From Monoraphidium neglectum (Eukaryota; Chlorophyta; Chlorophyceae; Sphaeropleales; Selenastraceae), in the NCBI RefSeq assembly GCF_000611645.1, contig NW_014013448.1, positions 1 to 36,871 of the forward strand: 36,871 bases of DNA, given 5' to 3'. Positions 21,914 to 35,909 of this stretch are shown here, in pieces; position 1 is the first letter of the stretch; the number at the start of each line of letters is the position of its first letter. A program made the position numbers and the translations under genes. The notes beneath the pieces are model-generated. The model saw nothing but the letters and a program-made list of their open reading frames with translations, did no database searches and had not been told where the DNA came from.

Positions 21914-23378
21914 GCCGCTTCCGCCGAAGAAGCCGCCGCCCTGCCGCTGCTGCTGCTTCCGCTGTTGCGCCGCTATCCGGCGCGCCTCCCCCGCGGCGAC
22001 ATCGTCCGCGGTGCGGCCACGGCCGACGGCAGGGTCGAAGACCCAGATGGGCAATATGTACTCGTACCTGCATGAGAGTGGAGTCGTTGATTGGTGTGGA
22101 GAGGCCCGGCCTCACACAAGGATGAGTCAACCTACGACAGCACGACGGCGACCTCACCACGCGCACCTCGGCACTGCGCGCATGCCCTACTGCAGCCCCG
22201 GCCCCGGCGCTCTTTCCCTTGACACTTGTCCCCAGCCCTGCCGCCCCGCCGCCCACGCACTGGCGCCGGTCGCAGTACAGCCGGGAGTTGAAGCCGTCCG
22301 TTACGCGCGTGAGCCCGAGAATGCGGATCTGGCCCGGCAGGTGCGCGTTGACGCGCGCCGGGAAGCTGTCCACCGGGTCCACGAAAATTTTGGCGCTGAC
22401 CACCTGTTGCAGACAAGGCGGGTGTAGGGCTGACGGCAGGTCTCCACGCCATCACTCAGCTCACAAAGGGATGGCGCGGCAAAAACAACAGGGGTACTGC
22501 CCAGCGCGTGCAGCACGCCACCATCAGCATGTTTCTGAGGGAGTGCGCGGCTCGTCAGCAACAGCAGGAGCCAACCTGGCAGGTGGCGCTCACGCCCTTG
22601 TCGGTGCGCGCCGACCGGGACCATTTGACCTGGGTGAGCGCATCGTGTCAAGTGCGTGCACGTGAGAGCAGGCTCGCGTTTGCATGCCTTTCGAGGCGGT
22701 GCATAAGCACAGGGACTGCTGATGGATTTTGCCAGGTCAAATTTTGGCTGTAGTTTGTTGTTCAGGCACGGCAAATTGCTCACAACACGTGCTAGCGGCA
22801 CGCCGCACGCAATGTACCAAGCGCCTGTGCACAGCGCGCCATAAATGCTGCAAGACGCATCAAGGAACCAAGCCTCTGCGCCTTGATCCAAACCTCAACT
22901 CCCCGGTCGGCGCGTGGCGCAAGTCGACGCATTCGCCCACCCCTTGGAAGCTGCCCGCTAGGTGGGGCGGGATCGCGCCGGCCTTGACAAAGGCGCGCTC
23001 CAGCTCCTCCTCGATAGAAGGGCACCCGGGGTTTCGCTGCATCCCCTGCGAGCCGGCCCCGTCCACAGCAGAGCGGTGCAGCAGCGTCGGCTTGCAGCGC
23101 GGCAAAGCCGTCGTGGGGCGCCAGCGGCAGCAGCAGGGACGCGGGGCCAAAGTGCAGTGCAGGGGACTCACATGATATCCAGCTCCTACGTATGCGACCC
23201 ATACGGCATATTTTCGGCGCCTGGGCTTGCTGGGGTCCCGCGCCTCGCCCTCCCCGTCCTCATCATCGTCATCGCCTTCCTCCTCTGCAAAAGCATCGGC
23301 GTCTATCTTTTTCACACCATCATCCACCTCCACTTCCGCTGGCTCCTCCCCAGATCGGCCTGTGTTTGGCTCGGACAT
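19397..23378 (-). CDS. PUS1: tRNA pseudouridine synthase, PUS1/TruA family, with polyglutamine insert
   Basis: Eleven phase-consistent exons (minus): 23378-23172, 23045-22941, 22629-22576, 22403-22261, 22067-21701, 21390-21247, 20999-20883, 20680-20576, 20226-20141, 19925-19805, 19546-19397. They give 532 residues. An acidic N-terminus precedes KYAVWVAYVGAGYHGMQ and the catalytic loop SARTDKGVSA (Asp114). Next come INTERVAL VNAHLPGQIRILGL, GFNSRLYCDRR, HNFHNYT, FMMHQIRKM, MAVAVMRGAAPE and NVPMAPELGL, then FFDAYNRRF, all in the eukaryotic PUS1 order. The enzyme converts specific tRNA uridines (and other RNA sites) to pseudouridine in the nucleus, cytosol or mitochondria. Between the central strand (YEYILPIWVFDP) and HNFHNYT it carries a low-complexity insert of about 70 residues including 14 glutamines. 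The C-terminal tail is Lys/Arg- then Ala/Gln-rich, with possible nuclear signals. Calling it PUS1 rather than a close paralogue (PUS2) is by similarity. Confidence 0.92.
21477..21551. repeat. (GT)n-rich tract in a PUS1 intron
   Basis: A GT-dominated microsatellite with a few interruptions lies in intron 5 of the pseudouridine synthase gene. On the sense strand it reads (CA)n and ends about 85 bases before the 3' splice site at 21391. Confidence 0.9.
21867..21912. repeat. CAG/CTG triplet repeat coding for polyglutamine
   Basis: About 15 uninterrupted GCT/CTG units on the plus strand read as CAG on the coding minus strand and give 14 consecutive glutamines in the pseudouridine synthase. Length polymorphism between strains is likely for a pure triplet run. 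Confidence 0.92.
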
Positions 23379-24887
23379 GAGACCTTCTTCACTACTTCAA
23401 GGAACACACATAGTAAAGATGGCTGCCTATAAGTGCATATGAAGCTGTGTGACTGTGCGCTCTTCGGGCCGATGTCATCCTCATTCGCGGTCAACTGATC
23501 AACACTGTTTTTGCCGCTGCCTCGGAATGATGCCTGCATGATGGGCCCAAAGGATGTATCTATGGGAATGTGACATGTAAGGCTGAGTCACTCCAAGAGT
23601 GGCAGGGTGGTTGCCGCTGTAACAGCATGGTTCGGTTAATCCTGTTGCCCCTGAGACCCGATGGCAGGAGCACCTGCTAAAGTACGCAAGCACGGTGTAG
23701 GCATGCACAAGGCGGTCGTAGTCGTGAGCTGCATCACGAATTGCTGGGGTTGTTTGACCCAACAAGACTCTTGAGTGACTAGCCCATGATGCAGGGCTGC
23801 AGAAGGCACCAGCTCATGCACAAACCTTTCGGTCAGGCCAGCCGGTGCTGTGCCCGCGCAAGCATCATGCAGCGCAACTCCCTCGAAATTCCGGTAAACC
23901 GACGTATGTTACGGCACTACAAGGCGCTATTCAGGTGTGAAGTGTTAGGGCGGTGTTGTTCGCGCCGACAGCTCCTTCAAGATTGGCAGAGCCAGCAACG
24001 CTCTGGAAGGTTGAGGGCAATGCCCGCTAGAGCAGCACTGCAGCAACAGGTGGGCATGATTCTGGGTCGAGGCACATGCATGCCATCCCCCTGCTTTCCA
24101 TCCATGCACCCTCCACGCATTTAATGTTGCGCGCCAACACAGGACGCATGCCATCCCGACGCAACCTGCTTCACGCATGCGGCTCGCAGTCCATAAGTCC
24201 AACGCAACATCGCGCATGCACAAAGTTGTCAACCTGGTCCATGATGCCCTGCCGACTTGCATGTCACACAGTCTGCTTTGCACTTTCAGCTTGTATGGCA
24301 ACGGGACAGCCCCAAGCCAGTGTTCACAGTGCGGTACGCTCACTGATGCATCCCAAGCGCATGCCGATGCGACGCTTGCGCCCTCGTTGGCCGCGCAGCG
24401 ATGACCGCCGGCCGGGGCAATCATGACATTAGTCTGATCAATCACGGGGAGTGGGTTGCAAAGCCTCAACGCGGGATTAGGGCGGTGATCAACACTAACC
24501 GCGATCTGGCGCTTTGTGAGGGGTGTGGGGTGTGCACGCAACGATATCTGTGGATGTGATCACATACAGTACTGTGAGTTACAAAGGGCCGCTGTACTCA
24601 CAGCAGACAAGCGGGCACAGTTGAGAAAACAGGCACAGAAGGCAGGGGCCATCGCTGTCGACTGTCATAAGACGAGCAAGCCGCACGATACACACATACG
24701 AAACCAGACATCTTGAGGACGGACAACGAGCACCCTTTGTTCCTTGAGTGTTGTGGGCTCGTCTGAGGCCTCCGCCATGCGGAGCAGCTAGTTTGGACGC
24801 GACCACGACTGGAATCCTAGGGCTGGAGAGTTGCCAGCATGGTGCGGGCACGGCAACGGGGGCTGGCTGGATGGAGGCCCTGCTGCA
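23379..24887. other. Divergent intergenic region between PUS1 and PP1
   Basis: This 1.5-kb gap separates divergent genes and must contain both promoters. The longest frame (minus, 23945-24541) has no family resemblance and no start context of note, and is regarded as chance. A short 12-bp palindrome ATGTGATCACAT sits at 24554-24565. No RNA gene was recognised. Confidence 0.45.
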
Positions 24888-27639
<2,752 letters not shown>

Positions 27640-28297
27640 GCAGCAGCAGTGGCGCGCAGCGGTGGCTACCGTGGCTGTGCTGGCTGTTGCGGCGGTAGGA
27701 CAAGCTGCTTGGGGCTCACTGCCGCCAACATGGCTGCCGAAGGCCTTCTCCTGTCGGCTTGAAGGTGGCAAGCGTGGGCGGCAGGTCGTGGTCGGGTGTG
27801 CCGGCGAAGTTCCCAGGCCCTTGCTGGCGCCCGCCCTTTGTTGCGTGGGCGCCGCACTCTGGCACCGGCAAGGTGCTGCTTTCATTACGGGCTGTCTCAT
27901 CGCGTAGGCCTGCGGCGCCCTCCCCATGCAGTCATTCGCGCTGCCGCTCTGCATGAGCCGCACAGGTGTGGCTGCCGCCAACGACAGAACAAGGCGGCTG
28001 CCTTGTTTGCGCGCGCCTTGTCGTGTGTGTCAATTGTCAATCTGAAACAGCACGATCGTCAAAGCAGGGCCGGGGCGGGGCGTCTGTCCGACGCGTGAGC
28101 TGACTGCATAGGGCCTACGCAAGCCTCTCCATGCGGCGCCCTTGCATCAGGTGCATTCTCGTGTTTTGTGTGTGTCACCCGCTCTTTTTCCCCTGGTTTC
28201 TCGTGGCTTCACTTCTTGTTATTTTGTCGCGCCGCAAGCGTGCTTGCTGGCGTGTGGTGGGACCCACTCACGTAGGCTCCAGGGCAACCTGCCCCCA

Positions 28298-28302
28298 TGT
28301 AA
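28298..28302 (+). promoter_or_regulatory. Possible TGTAA polyadenylation signal of PP1
   Basis: This is the first TGTAA found on the plus strand after the PP1 stop, 659 bp downstream. It would imply a fairly long 3' UTR, as is common in green algae. Confidence 0.45.
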
Positions 28303-28513
28303 CCCTACGCCTGTAGCACCTAGAGGCTGGCGGTGCACTGATTGTTGTGAAACCTCGATGCTTGCCCATCCCAACCCTCTGCATCCTGGTCAGCAGAGAC
28401 ATTACTTGGGCCAACAACACAGCAGAGTGCGGGCAGCAGGCAAGCCACCATACTAAAAAAGGCATAACAAGATATCAGCATCACGTGCTGCTGGTGATGC
28501 GCGGCCGGCTTGA

Positions 28514-28515
<2 letters not shown>

Positions 28516-28581
<66 letters not shown>
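28516..28581. repeat. (TG)33 microsatellite
   Basis: A perfect TG tract of 66 bases, one of the longest simple repeats in the window, lies between the convergent PP1 and FkbM methyltransferase genes. It falls outside all exons. Confidence 0.95.
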
Positions 28582-28582
<1 letters not shown>

Positions 28583-28846
28583 ATTGCATTTGTGCACTAC
28601 ACACAGGAATGACAAGGGCTTTGCAGCATAAACTGGTAGGTAGACTCCGCACGCTGACAACAATTCAATGAATGAGTTCACAGCAGCAACAACAACCCAC
28701 TGCAGTATCTTGGTGGGAAACATATACACGCAGTTGAGTGCTGGAGTAACGACAACTAATATTCTGGGCAGGGCAAATTCCCTTTGGCAGTGCCTGCAAC
28801 AATGTGAGCACAGACCACATCACCAACCTGTCCCTGGCTGCCTGGA

Positions 28847-31800
28847 TCAACCCGTTGCAACATTTTGTCCTGGCCTCCAGCCGCTCAGCAGCACGCTCGG
28901 CCGCCCCGCTGCCCCCAGTCCAGCTAACGGGCCGCCCTGCCTGCTGTTCGGGCCCCCTTTCGCGTCAACCAGCTGCTTCTTGATGCAGTACAGGTTGACA
29001 CCCGCCAGCTCCAGCGGCCTGCCGGCCTTCACGTCGGAGACGCTCCAAAAGGGGCCCCTGAAGCCGCGGCTGGAGAGGTAGTAGCCGAGGCCATCCATGA
29101 ACCTGCACGCATGGATTTAGGGGCAGGCGGGCCGGCGCAAATGGGAGTGGGCAGCGGGGGATGCCGCCTGTGCTGGGGAGAGGGTGTTGACGGAGGGTCG
29201 AGCAGCAACACTAGATGCAGCTGTGTGCTGCTTGTTTCTCCTGGCGAAGCAGGGCGAGAGGAAAACTTCAGCTCGCAGAAGCCGCGGCGACCGAATGATG
29301 CACAGCGGCATTGGCATCGGCCTCACTTCAGAAATGCTGCCTGGCCGTCTTCCTTCAGGAAGTCCTTGTTGCACTCCGCCATGACAAACCACACGTTGCG
29401 GCCCCTCAGCAGGCGCTCCGCCCCTTTCAGCACCTGCGTCGTGGCGCGACCGACCCCGGGAGTGCGATGAGGCGCGCCTGCGGGTGCAGGCAGGTCCGAG
29501 GGGCAGGCGGCGTGAAGACCCACCCCCTGCATTTCCGCATGCTGACTGGTCAAGTGAAGTCAGCTGCTGCTGCGTGACTTCTCCCACCTGTGTTTCAAAG
29601 CCCTCCACGTCAATTTTCACAACCTGTGAGAGGGCGAAGGCCCGGCATGCGGCAGGGTGGCATCTTTGCAATTGTCAACGTGTAAGGTCAGCGCAGACGC
29701 ATGCGTGCGCCTGCGCTGCGCCCGTGTGATGCGCACGAGAGTCTAGCTGCGTTCAGCAATTGCCCCCTGGGCCCCACCAAAGCCCATCTTCACCTGCACA
29801 TCATGGTCTATGAGGCCATCAAGCCGCATGACACTCATCTCCCCCCGAACCTACAGGGATTGCGGCGAGGCGGTGGGGCCGGGATGGGTGGAGTGACAGG
29901 CGGGCTGGGGTGCGCTTGGCGGTGGGGTTGGAGCGAGGCAGGGACGCACAGGTGTTTGCTGAGCGGTGCCAGCGCCATGGGACACCTTGCACATTGGCTC
30001 AGCACTCGACTCGAAGCACGATGAAAGGCAAGGGGGCGGAAAGGGGGTGCAGCAGGCTCCCTCTCCGGTGAGCGGGGCACCCTAGAGCGCGGATCTTATG
30101 CCATCAGCTGGATCCCTGCCCTCAAACAATACCTCATAATCATAGCCGCTTTTGAGCTTCCATTCCTGTTCCACCTCCCTGTGCGGGCGGTCCTGGGGCG
30201 GCAGGGCGTAGTCAGATTGGGGCGGTGCTGGTCAGTGCGGGGAGGGGGGGGGGGTGTAGACTTCATATGGGCGCCAAGCTTGAGGCCTTACAAGGGCTTA
30301 CTGCAGCCGACCAGGGATAGGGTTGGCCCCTCACGTCGTCACACAGGGTGTGGCCATCGCCCCGGTTGATCGTGCCACTCAGGATGATGCACTTGGTGCG
30401 CCTGGGGATGGGGCGAGGGGGCAATGCGATTGCATTGCGAATCCAGGGGTTGGCAACATGGCCCCAAAAGTGCCATGTTCTGAGGGGTATATGTCGTCAC
30501 ACGCGCGCGCGTGTGTGCGTGTGCGTGCGTGCGTGTGCGTGCGTGCGTGCGTGCGTGTGTGTGTGTGTGCAAACCCTACTGTACGGCAAAAGACTCAGCA
30601 GGCCCAAGGCGTGTAATGTGTGCAAATCATTGCGGGCGAGCCTAAAGCATGTGTGCAGCTGTGCGCGGGGGCCCGCTATCAAAGCGCCGCAGCACCAGGC
30701 GCAGCTGGCGGGCGAGCAAGGGGCGGCTCACTTGGTACCGAGGCCAGTGCCGTACAGCGCCACACGGTCCATGAGCCAGGGGTTGGCACAGAGGGACGAG
30801 CGCACCAGCTGGATATTGCTGGCCATGGCTGCGGGGCCGGCAGTGGCAGGACAGGGTAATGCAGCAGGGCGCAATCCTGTTTGTCTGGCGCAAGGGGACC
30901 CATTGACGACGGCCTGCTCTGCCGGGCTCCCCTGACCGTCAAGGCCCATCATTGCAAGGCAAGAACTTGGATCGCAAATGCTGTGGCTCCGACGCAGCTG
31001 GGCACGCACTCAGGCGTGCCGTGCGCAAGAAGCAAGCCAGCCCTGCCCGCCGCCGAGCCCAGCCTCCTGCGCACCTTCAAACGCGGCCACCGTGGCGCCC
31101 GCGGCGGCGGCGTTGAGCGTGAACCACCCGACGTTAGCGCCGATGTCTACGACAAACGGCGGACGCGACCGCCGCCAGCGTTTCGGTGTATTGGCGTCCG
31201 ACGGGGACTGGGGGACGGGCGCCCTCATGGCATAGAGCATTTGTTTGACCTCCTGTAGAGGCATAGTGGGCGTTGGGGCGGGGGTTTGCCTGGTTGGCGC
31301 CGTGGGGAAGACACACAACGGCAATGGATAAAGAGTGTGCGGGGACATTGTTTGGGACGCCGATAGGATTTCCCTGGGATGGAAAATGACAGTCGTCACT
31401 TGGACAAAGTGCTGGTGCATCGCTGCCCAGGGGCCACATCCTGCCAGGCATCCTAGGAAGCTTGCGCCCTTGCGCCCATGGCGGCGCCCCGCCACTCTGT
31501 CAGAATCCCCGCCAGCCGGCCGCCTGCCCCTTCCTCACTCGCGCACGGCCTAGACCTCGCTGCTTCCAGTCTGTCCACCACCGCCCCTCACAACATGAGC
31601 CCCCGACACCGCCCTGTTCCGCTCTCTGCGCCCCCCCACCAGTCCCACCGGCTGCTCACGTGGTCCTCCCAGTTGTGGGCGTCACTCCTCAGGTGGTTGC
31701 TGACGATGTCGTCGGACGCATACACCAGCATCGACGCGTTGCCGAACTTGGTCCACGAGGTGCCCTCAGGGTCTGGCTTGTGTAGGCGCGCGCTGCGGGT

Positions 31801-32360
31801 GGGGCAGAGTTTGTGCGAGCATTGCCGGTTTTGTGACAGCACCTCCGCAGGAGTGGGCGCCGGCCTCTGCCGCTCACGACCAGGCGGGGTTTGAGCACCT
31901 GGAGGGGTTGCATTGCGCACGTCCTTGTGTGCAGTTCGTTTGCTAGAGGATCAGGAAGCGTGTTCGTGCATCGCGCGCCTCACCTGCAGAAAAGGTCCTG
32001 GTGCAGCCGCACCAGCCGCCTGGCTTGATCGCCGCCTGCGCCTCCGCCCGCGTCCAGCAGCGCGGCCGTGGTCAGCGCGCTGAAGTTGGTCAGCGGCAGC
32101 AGCAGGTGCGCCAGCCGCGCGTCGACTGGGCGCGGCTGCTGCTGCTCGGCCGACCGAGCGGCGCCACTGCTGGTGGCCTCGCCTTCCAGCGCTCGTTCAT
32201 GCTGCGGCCAGCCGTGCTTGATGGCTGATGGGCTGGAGCCGGCTGGCGCAGGGCGCCTGAGCTGCCATGCCAAAATGAGCAGCATCACCAGAGGAAGGGC
32301 TGCCCAGGGCGCCGTTGCCCCTGCATGATCACCCATAGCACAGTCGGCGACGGATGCCAT
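28847..32360 (-). CDS. Membrane-anchored FkbM-family methyltransferase
   Basis: Ten phase-consistent exons (minus): 32360-31984, 31792-31660, 31252-31075, 30828-30732, 30401-30335, 30192-30133, 29850-29794, 29623-29588, 29433-29327, 29102-28847. They give 455 residues. A single hydrophobic segment near the N-terminus (WAALPLVMLLILAWQL, about 19-34) suggests a type II membrane protein whose catalytic part faces the ER/Golgi lumen. The S-adenosylmethionine-binding motif is FVVDIGANVGWFT (about 203-215), with acidic AFE at 227-229. The family motif VVKIDVEGFE (about 324-333) is followed by LKGAERLLRG and VWFVMAECNKDF. FkbM-type enzymes methylate hydroxyls of sugars or small molecules; the substrate here is unknown. 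A longer frame upstream begins with TTG rather than ATG, so Met at 32360 was taken. Exon 8 is only 36 bases. Confidence 0.85.
30501..30568. repeat. Alternating (GT/GC)n tract in an FkbM methyltransferase intron
   Basis: An alternating purine-pyrimidine tract (CGCGCG then GTGCGTGC and GTGTGT) lies in intron 4 of the FkbM gene. On the sense strand it is CA/CG-rich and ends about 100 bases before the 3' splice site at 30402. Such tracts can adopt Z-DNA. Confidence 0.85.
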
Positions 32361-33183
32361 CAGAGGGGATGGCGCGGCTTGTGGGGACGCTTCGGCGCAC
32401 CTCCCACTGAGAGGCGGCGCGGCGCTGCAGTGCGTGTAGAAGTCATCAGCGCTAACCTTTCCTAATCGCTGATGGGCCTCGCTGCCCCGCCATGCCAAAG
32501 CCAAGTTATTTGATCAGCCGCGCACACTGTGTCATGCATCGTCGGGATATTGGATCATGCTGATAACTTATGTTCAGAAATATTCGGCACTGTTCACGTC
32601 CGTGCACGACCCTAGGGTGACCGGTCAGATCACGTGGTTGATCAACAAAGAGTCTCACTCGCACCCCAGCGGGCTTTTCGAATGTCACTGTCTTACACAC
32701 TGTTGTCTGAAAAAAGAAACATTTTGAGACTGTGATCTGGGACCAGACAGGGCCTAAACACAGCACCCTGTAGTCAATACGAGTCAAACACCAGATGTGC
32801 ACAGCCTTGCCAGCGGAATGGCATTCGAAGGTAGCAACAGTCTACTAGGCCCACAATAGTTGCTCGGCGGCTCTCCTGCGTTGGTGTTGCCATATTGCAG
32901 AGTGTACCATAATACCACCACGCGGCAACTGGCCCTGCCGAGCGATTGGTTGCCCCCTTTCTGCCTGGTGTCCCTTACACATGTGTCACGTGGCCAGACA
33001 CAGAGCGAAGGGAGCTGGCAGCTGCACATTGCTACCCCTTGCATCAGTTGCTTCACACTTGTCTCAAGACAGGAGACCACCTGTTGCTGTGCTGTTTATT
33101 TTATTCGAACATGTGTCGCAATTGAAGGCACCTGAAACGTAACAAGGCTGAAATACATTCACACACTCACACACACACACACA

Positions 33184-33234
<51 letters not shown>

Positions 33235-33600
33235 GCACACACATACACACACACACACAAACACGCACACGTTTCCTTGCAGACACAGCTTTATTTCAAG
33301 TGCGGACACTTGCGTTCTACCAACCAGGCGGTTCGCGACAGCTTTGCAAGCGATTTGCACGCAGTTTAAACCGACCGCTATTTAACGCCGTTGGCAAATG
33401 TACGCGCCGCCTTGAAATGCATCAACAAGACCTGCACGCTCGCACATGCGGTATGCCAATGGTGCATGTGCGCGGTACGCCTGCTTACTAAACACGTGCA
33501 TGACATTGCGTAGGCAAACAAGCAATGGTCTCTGCCTCACTCTGCCTGCGACTGCCACCATGGCTGGCCTTGCAGGTACAGCACCCGTTGAGCGGGCGCA
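32361..33600. other. Intergenic region between FkbM methyltransferase and TPR protein genes
   Basis: This gap of 1.24 kb lies between two co-directional minus-strand genes. It carries the FkbM promoter (right of 32360) and the 3' UTR of the TPR gene. The part around 32500-32800 is visibly richer in A+T than its surroundings. No coding segment was recognised. The gap also contains a CA repeat at about 33165-33258. Confidence 0.5.
33165..33258. repeat. (CA)n microsatellite
   Basis: A long, slightly interrupted CA tract on the plus strand lies about 340 bp downstream of the TPR protein stop codon and outside exons. Unlike the intronic repeats, it reads GT on the strand of the flanking genes. 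Confidence 0.9.
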
Positions 33601-34396
33601 TCACATGCCGCCAGAACCGTCTGCATTCGGCCTGTTTGCCCGCACCGCTGCCTCCAATGCGCGCCACACGGCAGCGCCCCCAACGTCATCAAACACATCC
33701 CCACCACTCTGACCGCCTGCCCTGCGCTCACGCGTCGCAGCGCCAGCTAGCAGCTCGACCCAGCGCCCGTTGATCGCGGAGTACAGCTTACGGAGTGCGC
33801 CCTCCGCGGCCTTCTCCTCCGCCGAATTGCCGCCACCCTGGAACTCCACGCCAAGAGCGGCGACCGCCGTGAAGCGCAGCGAGCGGCCGCCCATCATCGC
33901 CGAGAAAAAGTTCTCACCGCCCCACTTTTCTTGCGCGTCGCTCTTCTCGAAAGCGTAGGGCAATAGCTCCCCAGCGGCTGCAGCAAGCTTGGTCCATTCC
34001 CAGCCGCGCCTGGGCACCACCCCACGGGAGACAGCAGACTTGCAGAACACCTGCTTGCGGTCGCCCGTGGCAGTGCAGGGGTGGATGCGGCGGCAGGTGT
34101 GCCTACGGAACGTTCATGTGCATGCAATCAGCATGGTCTCATCCCTCTCATCACATGCACACACACATGCATGCGGGCTCTCTCTCTCACTAAAACAGGC
34201 AAGCGCACGCACGCCCGTGTGCGTGCTCACCAAGCGCGGTGGCCCCCAAATGCGTGTGAACGGGCACAAACAAACATAAAGCCCACCAGGAAGTCCTCGA
34301 GAATTGTCTCCGTGGTACCGTCCGGGTCATATAGGCCTGCAAATGTGGGCAGCGTGCATTGCATGTGTGTATGCGCACATGCACCAAAACAGGCTC

Positions 34397-34468
<72 letters not shown>

Positions 34469-35909
34469 ATGAGAGAGGGGTGTGTCAAAGTGCGCGCACG
34501 TGCATGCGCGCGCGTGGGGATTAGGATTAGGATTAGGATTGTTACGAGATCCCGCGGTCGCCCGCTCCTGGAGCCATCCAGGCTCATGGGATATGACTTG
34601 GTAGCATCAGCATTGTGTGACAGGGATTCAAGGGGCCACTGTTCGCCGTTCAAAGCAGGCGTGCACAAAGGCCCCGAGTGTATGCTGTGTGTTTGTGTGT
34701 GCGTTGTGTGCGTGGCTATGTGTGTGTCTGTGCATGAGTCACATGCGCATCAGAGAGGAAAAGGAGGGCAGGGACAGCAGTTTCCCAAAGGTCGGCATAA
34801 TTAACAACCTGATGAGGATTGTGCATGGCCTTGCCAATCAGAATGAGTGCACGAGGCAGGCCTTTATTTTTAAGAAAGAGCGCAGCTTGCGTGTGTTGTG
34901 CTGCCGCACCGTGAAGGTTGCAGCCGCCATAAACGTAGTCATCATCCAGACGCATCCTAGGTCGGAGAAGGCATTCCAAGAAGAGGGGACTGGCGTGAGC
35001 TCATATCAACAGGCTGTGCAGCGGACCTGGCAGGGCGCTGCTCGCCCCATTATGCTGTTCCGGCACATGTCACACAACACCAAACCCATGTGCAATCCAA
35101 CTCCTACAACACTGACTTATTTGACGTACGTGCCCACCTGTAACAGTCCACGAACCACTCATACTGCCGCTCCCCCAGGCCAACCGCCCACGCGTCGGGC
35201 GGCGGCGGGCCTGGATCACCCCGCCGCTGGGTCGGGGCTGCCCTGGTGCGCCCCCGCGCCTGCCTCCTCAGGTCCCGCACCCTATCCCTGAATTCCTTGT
35301 TGTCAGGGTTGAGGGCAAGCCCGGTCTCAAACGCCTGAAGTGCCTGAATGACAGTGGCAACGCGGGGCAGGGTGGTGAGGGCTGGAGGGCAGAAGGGGTA
35401 GGTGCCAGTCTGCACAAGGCAGGCCGACACTACAATCCCCAGCGCACATGTCGCCGCGAACGACAGCAAAACCCTCAGGATCCTACAGTCAAGCTGGGCG
35501 CAAGGGCGCAAACGTGCACACCTGTGCCTCCCTGTCCAGAGCCTGCAGTGCAGCGCCACGCCGCCAGTGGGCCTTGTCCCATTCAGGGCGGAGGCGAGCA
35601 GCCAGCTCGGCGTCGTCGAGCGCGCGCAGGGCGGCGCCCTGCTTCAGCAGCGCCGCGCTGCGATTACTGTGTAATTGTTGGGAGGATGCAGGACGTGGCG
35701 GCGCATGGGTTTGTGTCGTGATGTGCCAGTGTTGCAGCAGTGAATGAATGTTTGTGGCAGGATGTTGGGCGCTTCCTCTACCCTGCCAACCTGTGCAACG
35801 CCGCATCTGGTGCACCAGCCGCTTGTATTGCCTGCGTGTATAAGTCTACAGCTGCCGCCCAGTTGCCGGCCGCAAAAGCAGCGTTGCCCTGCTCGCGCAG
35901 CGAGGCCAT
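33601..35909 (-). CDS. TPR co-chaperone-like protein with a MYND-associated-type C-terminal domain
   Basis: Six phase-consistent exons (minus): 35909-35791, 35666-35522, 35343-35138, 34956-34910, 34336-34287, 34050-33601. They give 338 residues from MASLREQGN. The N-terminal 105 residues form three tetratricopeptide repeats of the STI1/HOP kind. The five residues of the carboxylate clamp that bind Hsp70/Hsp90 C-terminal EEVD tails are kept (Arg for Lys in LREQGN, Asn in GNAAF, Asn in SNRSAA, Lys and Arg in WDKAHWRRG). After a Pro/Arg-rich linker comes a second domain, CYRMRLDDDYVYGG, LHGLYDPDG, FLVFCKSAVSRGVVPRRGW and EKSDAQEKWGG. It resembles the region that follows MYND zinc fingers in many fungal and algal proteins. 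No MYND finger is present. The frame is open upstream to an ATG at 36008, which would add 33 residues looking like a mitochondrial presequence. Confidence 0.78.
34400..34465. repeat. (TG)33 microsatellite in an intron of the TPR gene
   Basis: A perfect TG tract of 66 bases lies in the intron between exons 4 and 5 of the TPR protein gene. Read on the sense strand it is (CA)n and ends about 63 bases before the 3' splice site at 34337. Confidence 0.93.
34518..34540. repeat. GGATTA hexamer repeat, telomere-like
   Basis: Three complete GGATTA units plus GGATT lie in the same intron of the TPR gene as the long TG repeat. They resemble, but do not equal, plant (TTTAGGG) or Chlamydomonas (TTTTAGGG) telomere units. 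Confidence 0.85.

Larger units (their letters stand above)
27640..28846. other. Convergent intergenic region between PP1 and the FkbM methyltransferase
   Basis: This 1.2-kb gap holds two 3' UTRs. It includes a TGTAA at 28298 on the plus strand and a long (TG)n microsatellite at 28516-28581. No gene was recognised. The open frame on plus at 27410-27907 only overlaps the end of PP1 in another phase and shows no family. Confidence 0.5.

Noticed and set aside
23945..24541. Minus-strand frame of 198 codons in the PUS1-PP1 gap
   Set aside because: No recognisable motif, no hydrophobic or repeat pattern, and a Cys/His/Trp-rich composition typical of random frames.
24554..24565. ATGTGATCACAT palindrome as a regulatory site
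   Set aside because: A 12-bp palindrome in 1.5 kb of non-coding DNA is not remarkable and has no recognised factor.
34518..34540. GGATTA repeat as a true telomere
   Set aside because: Only about four copies, internal to an intron, and not the plant or Chlamydomonas unit.
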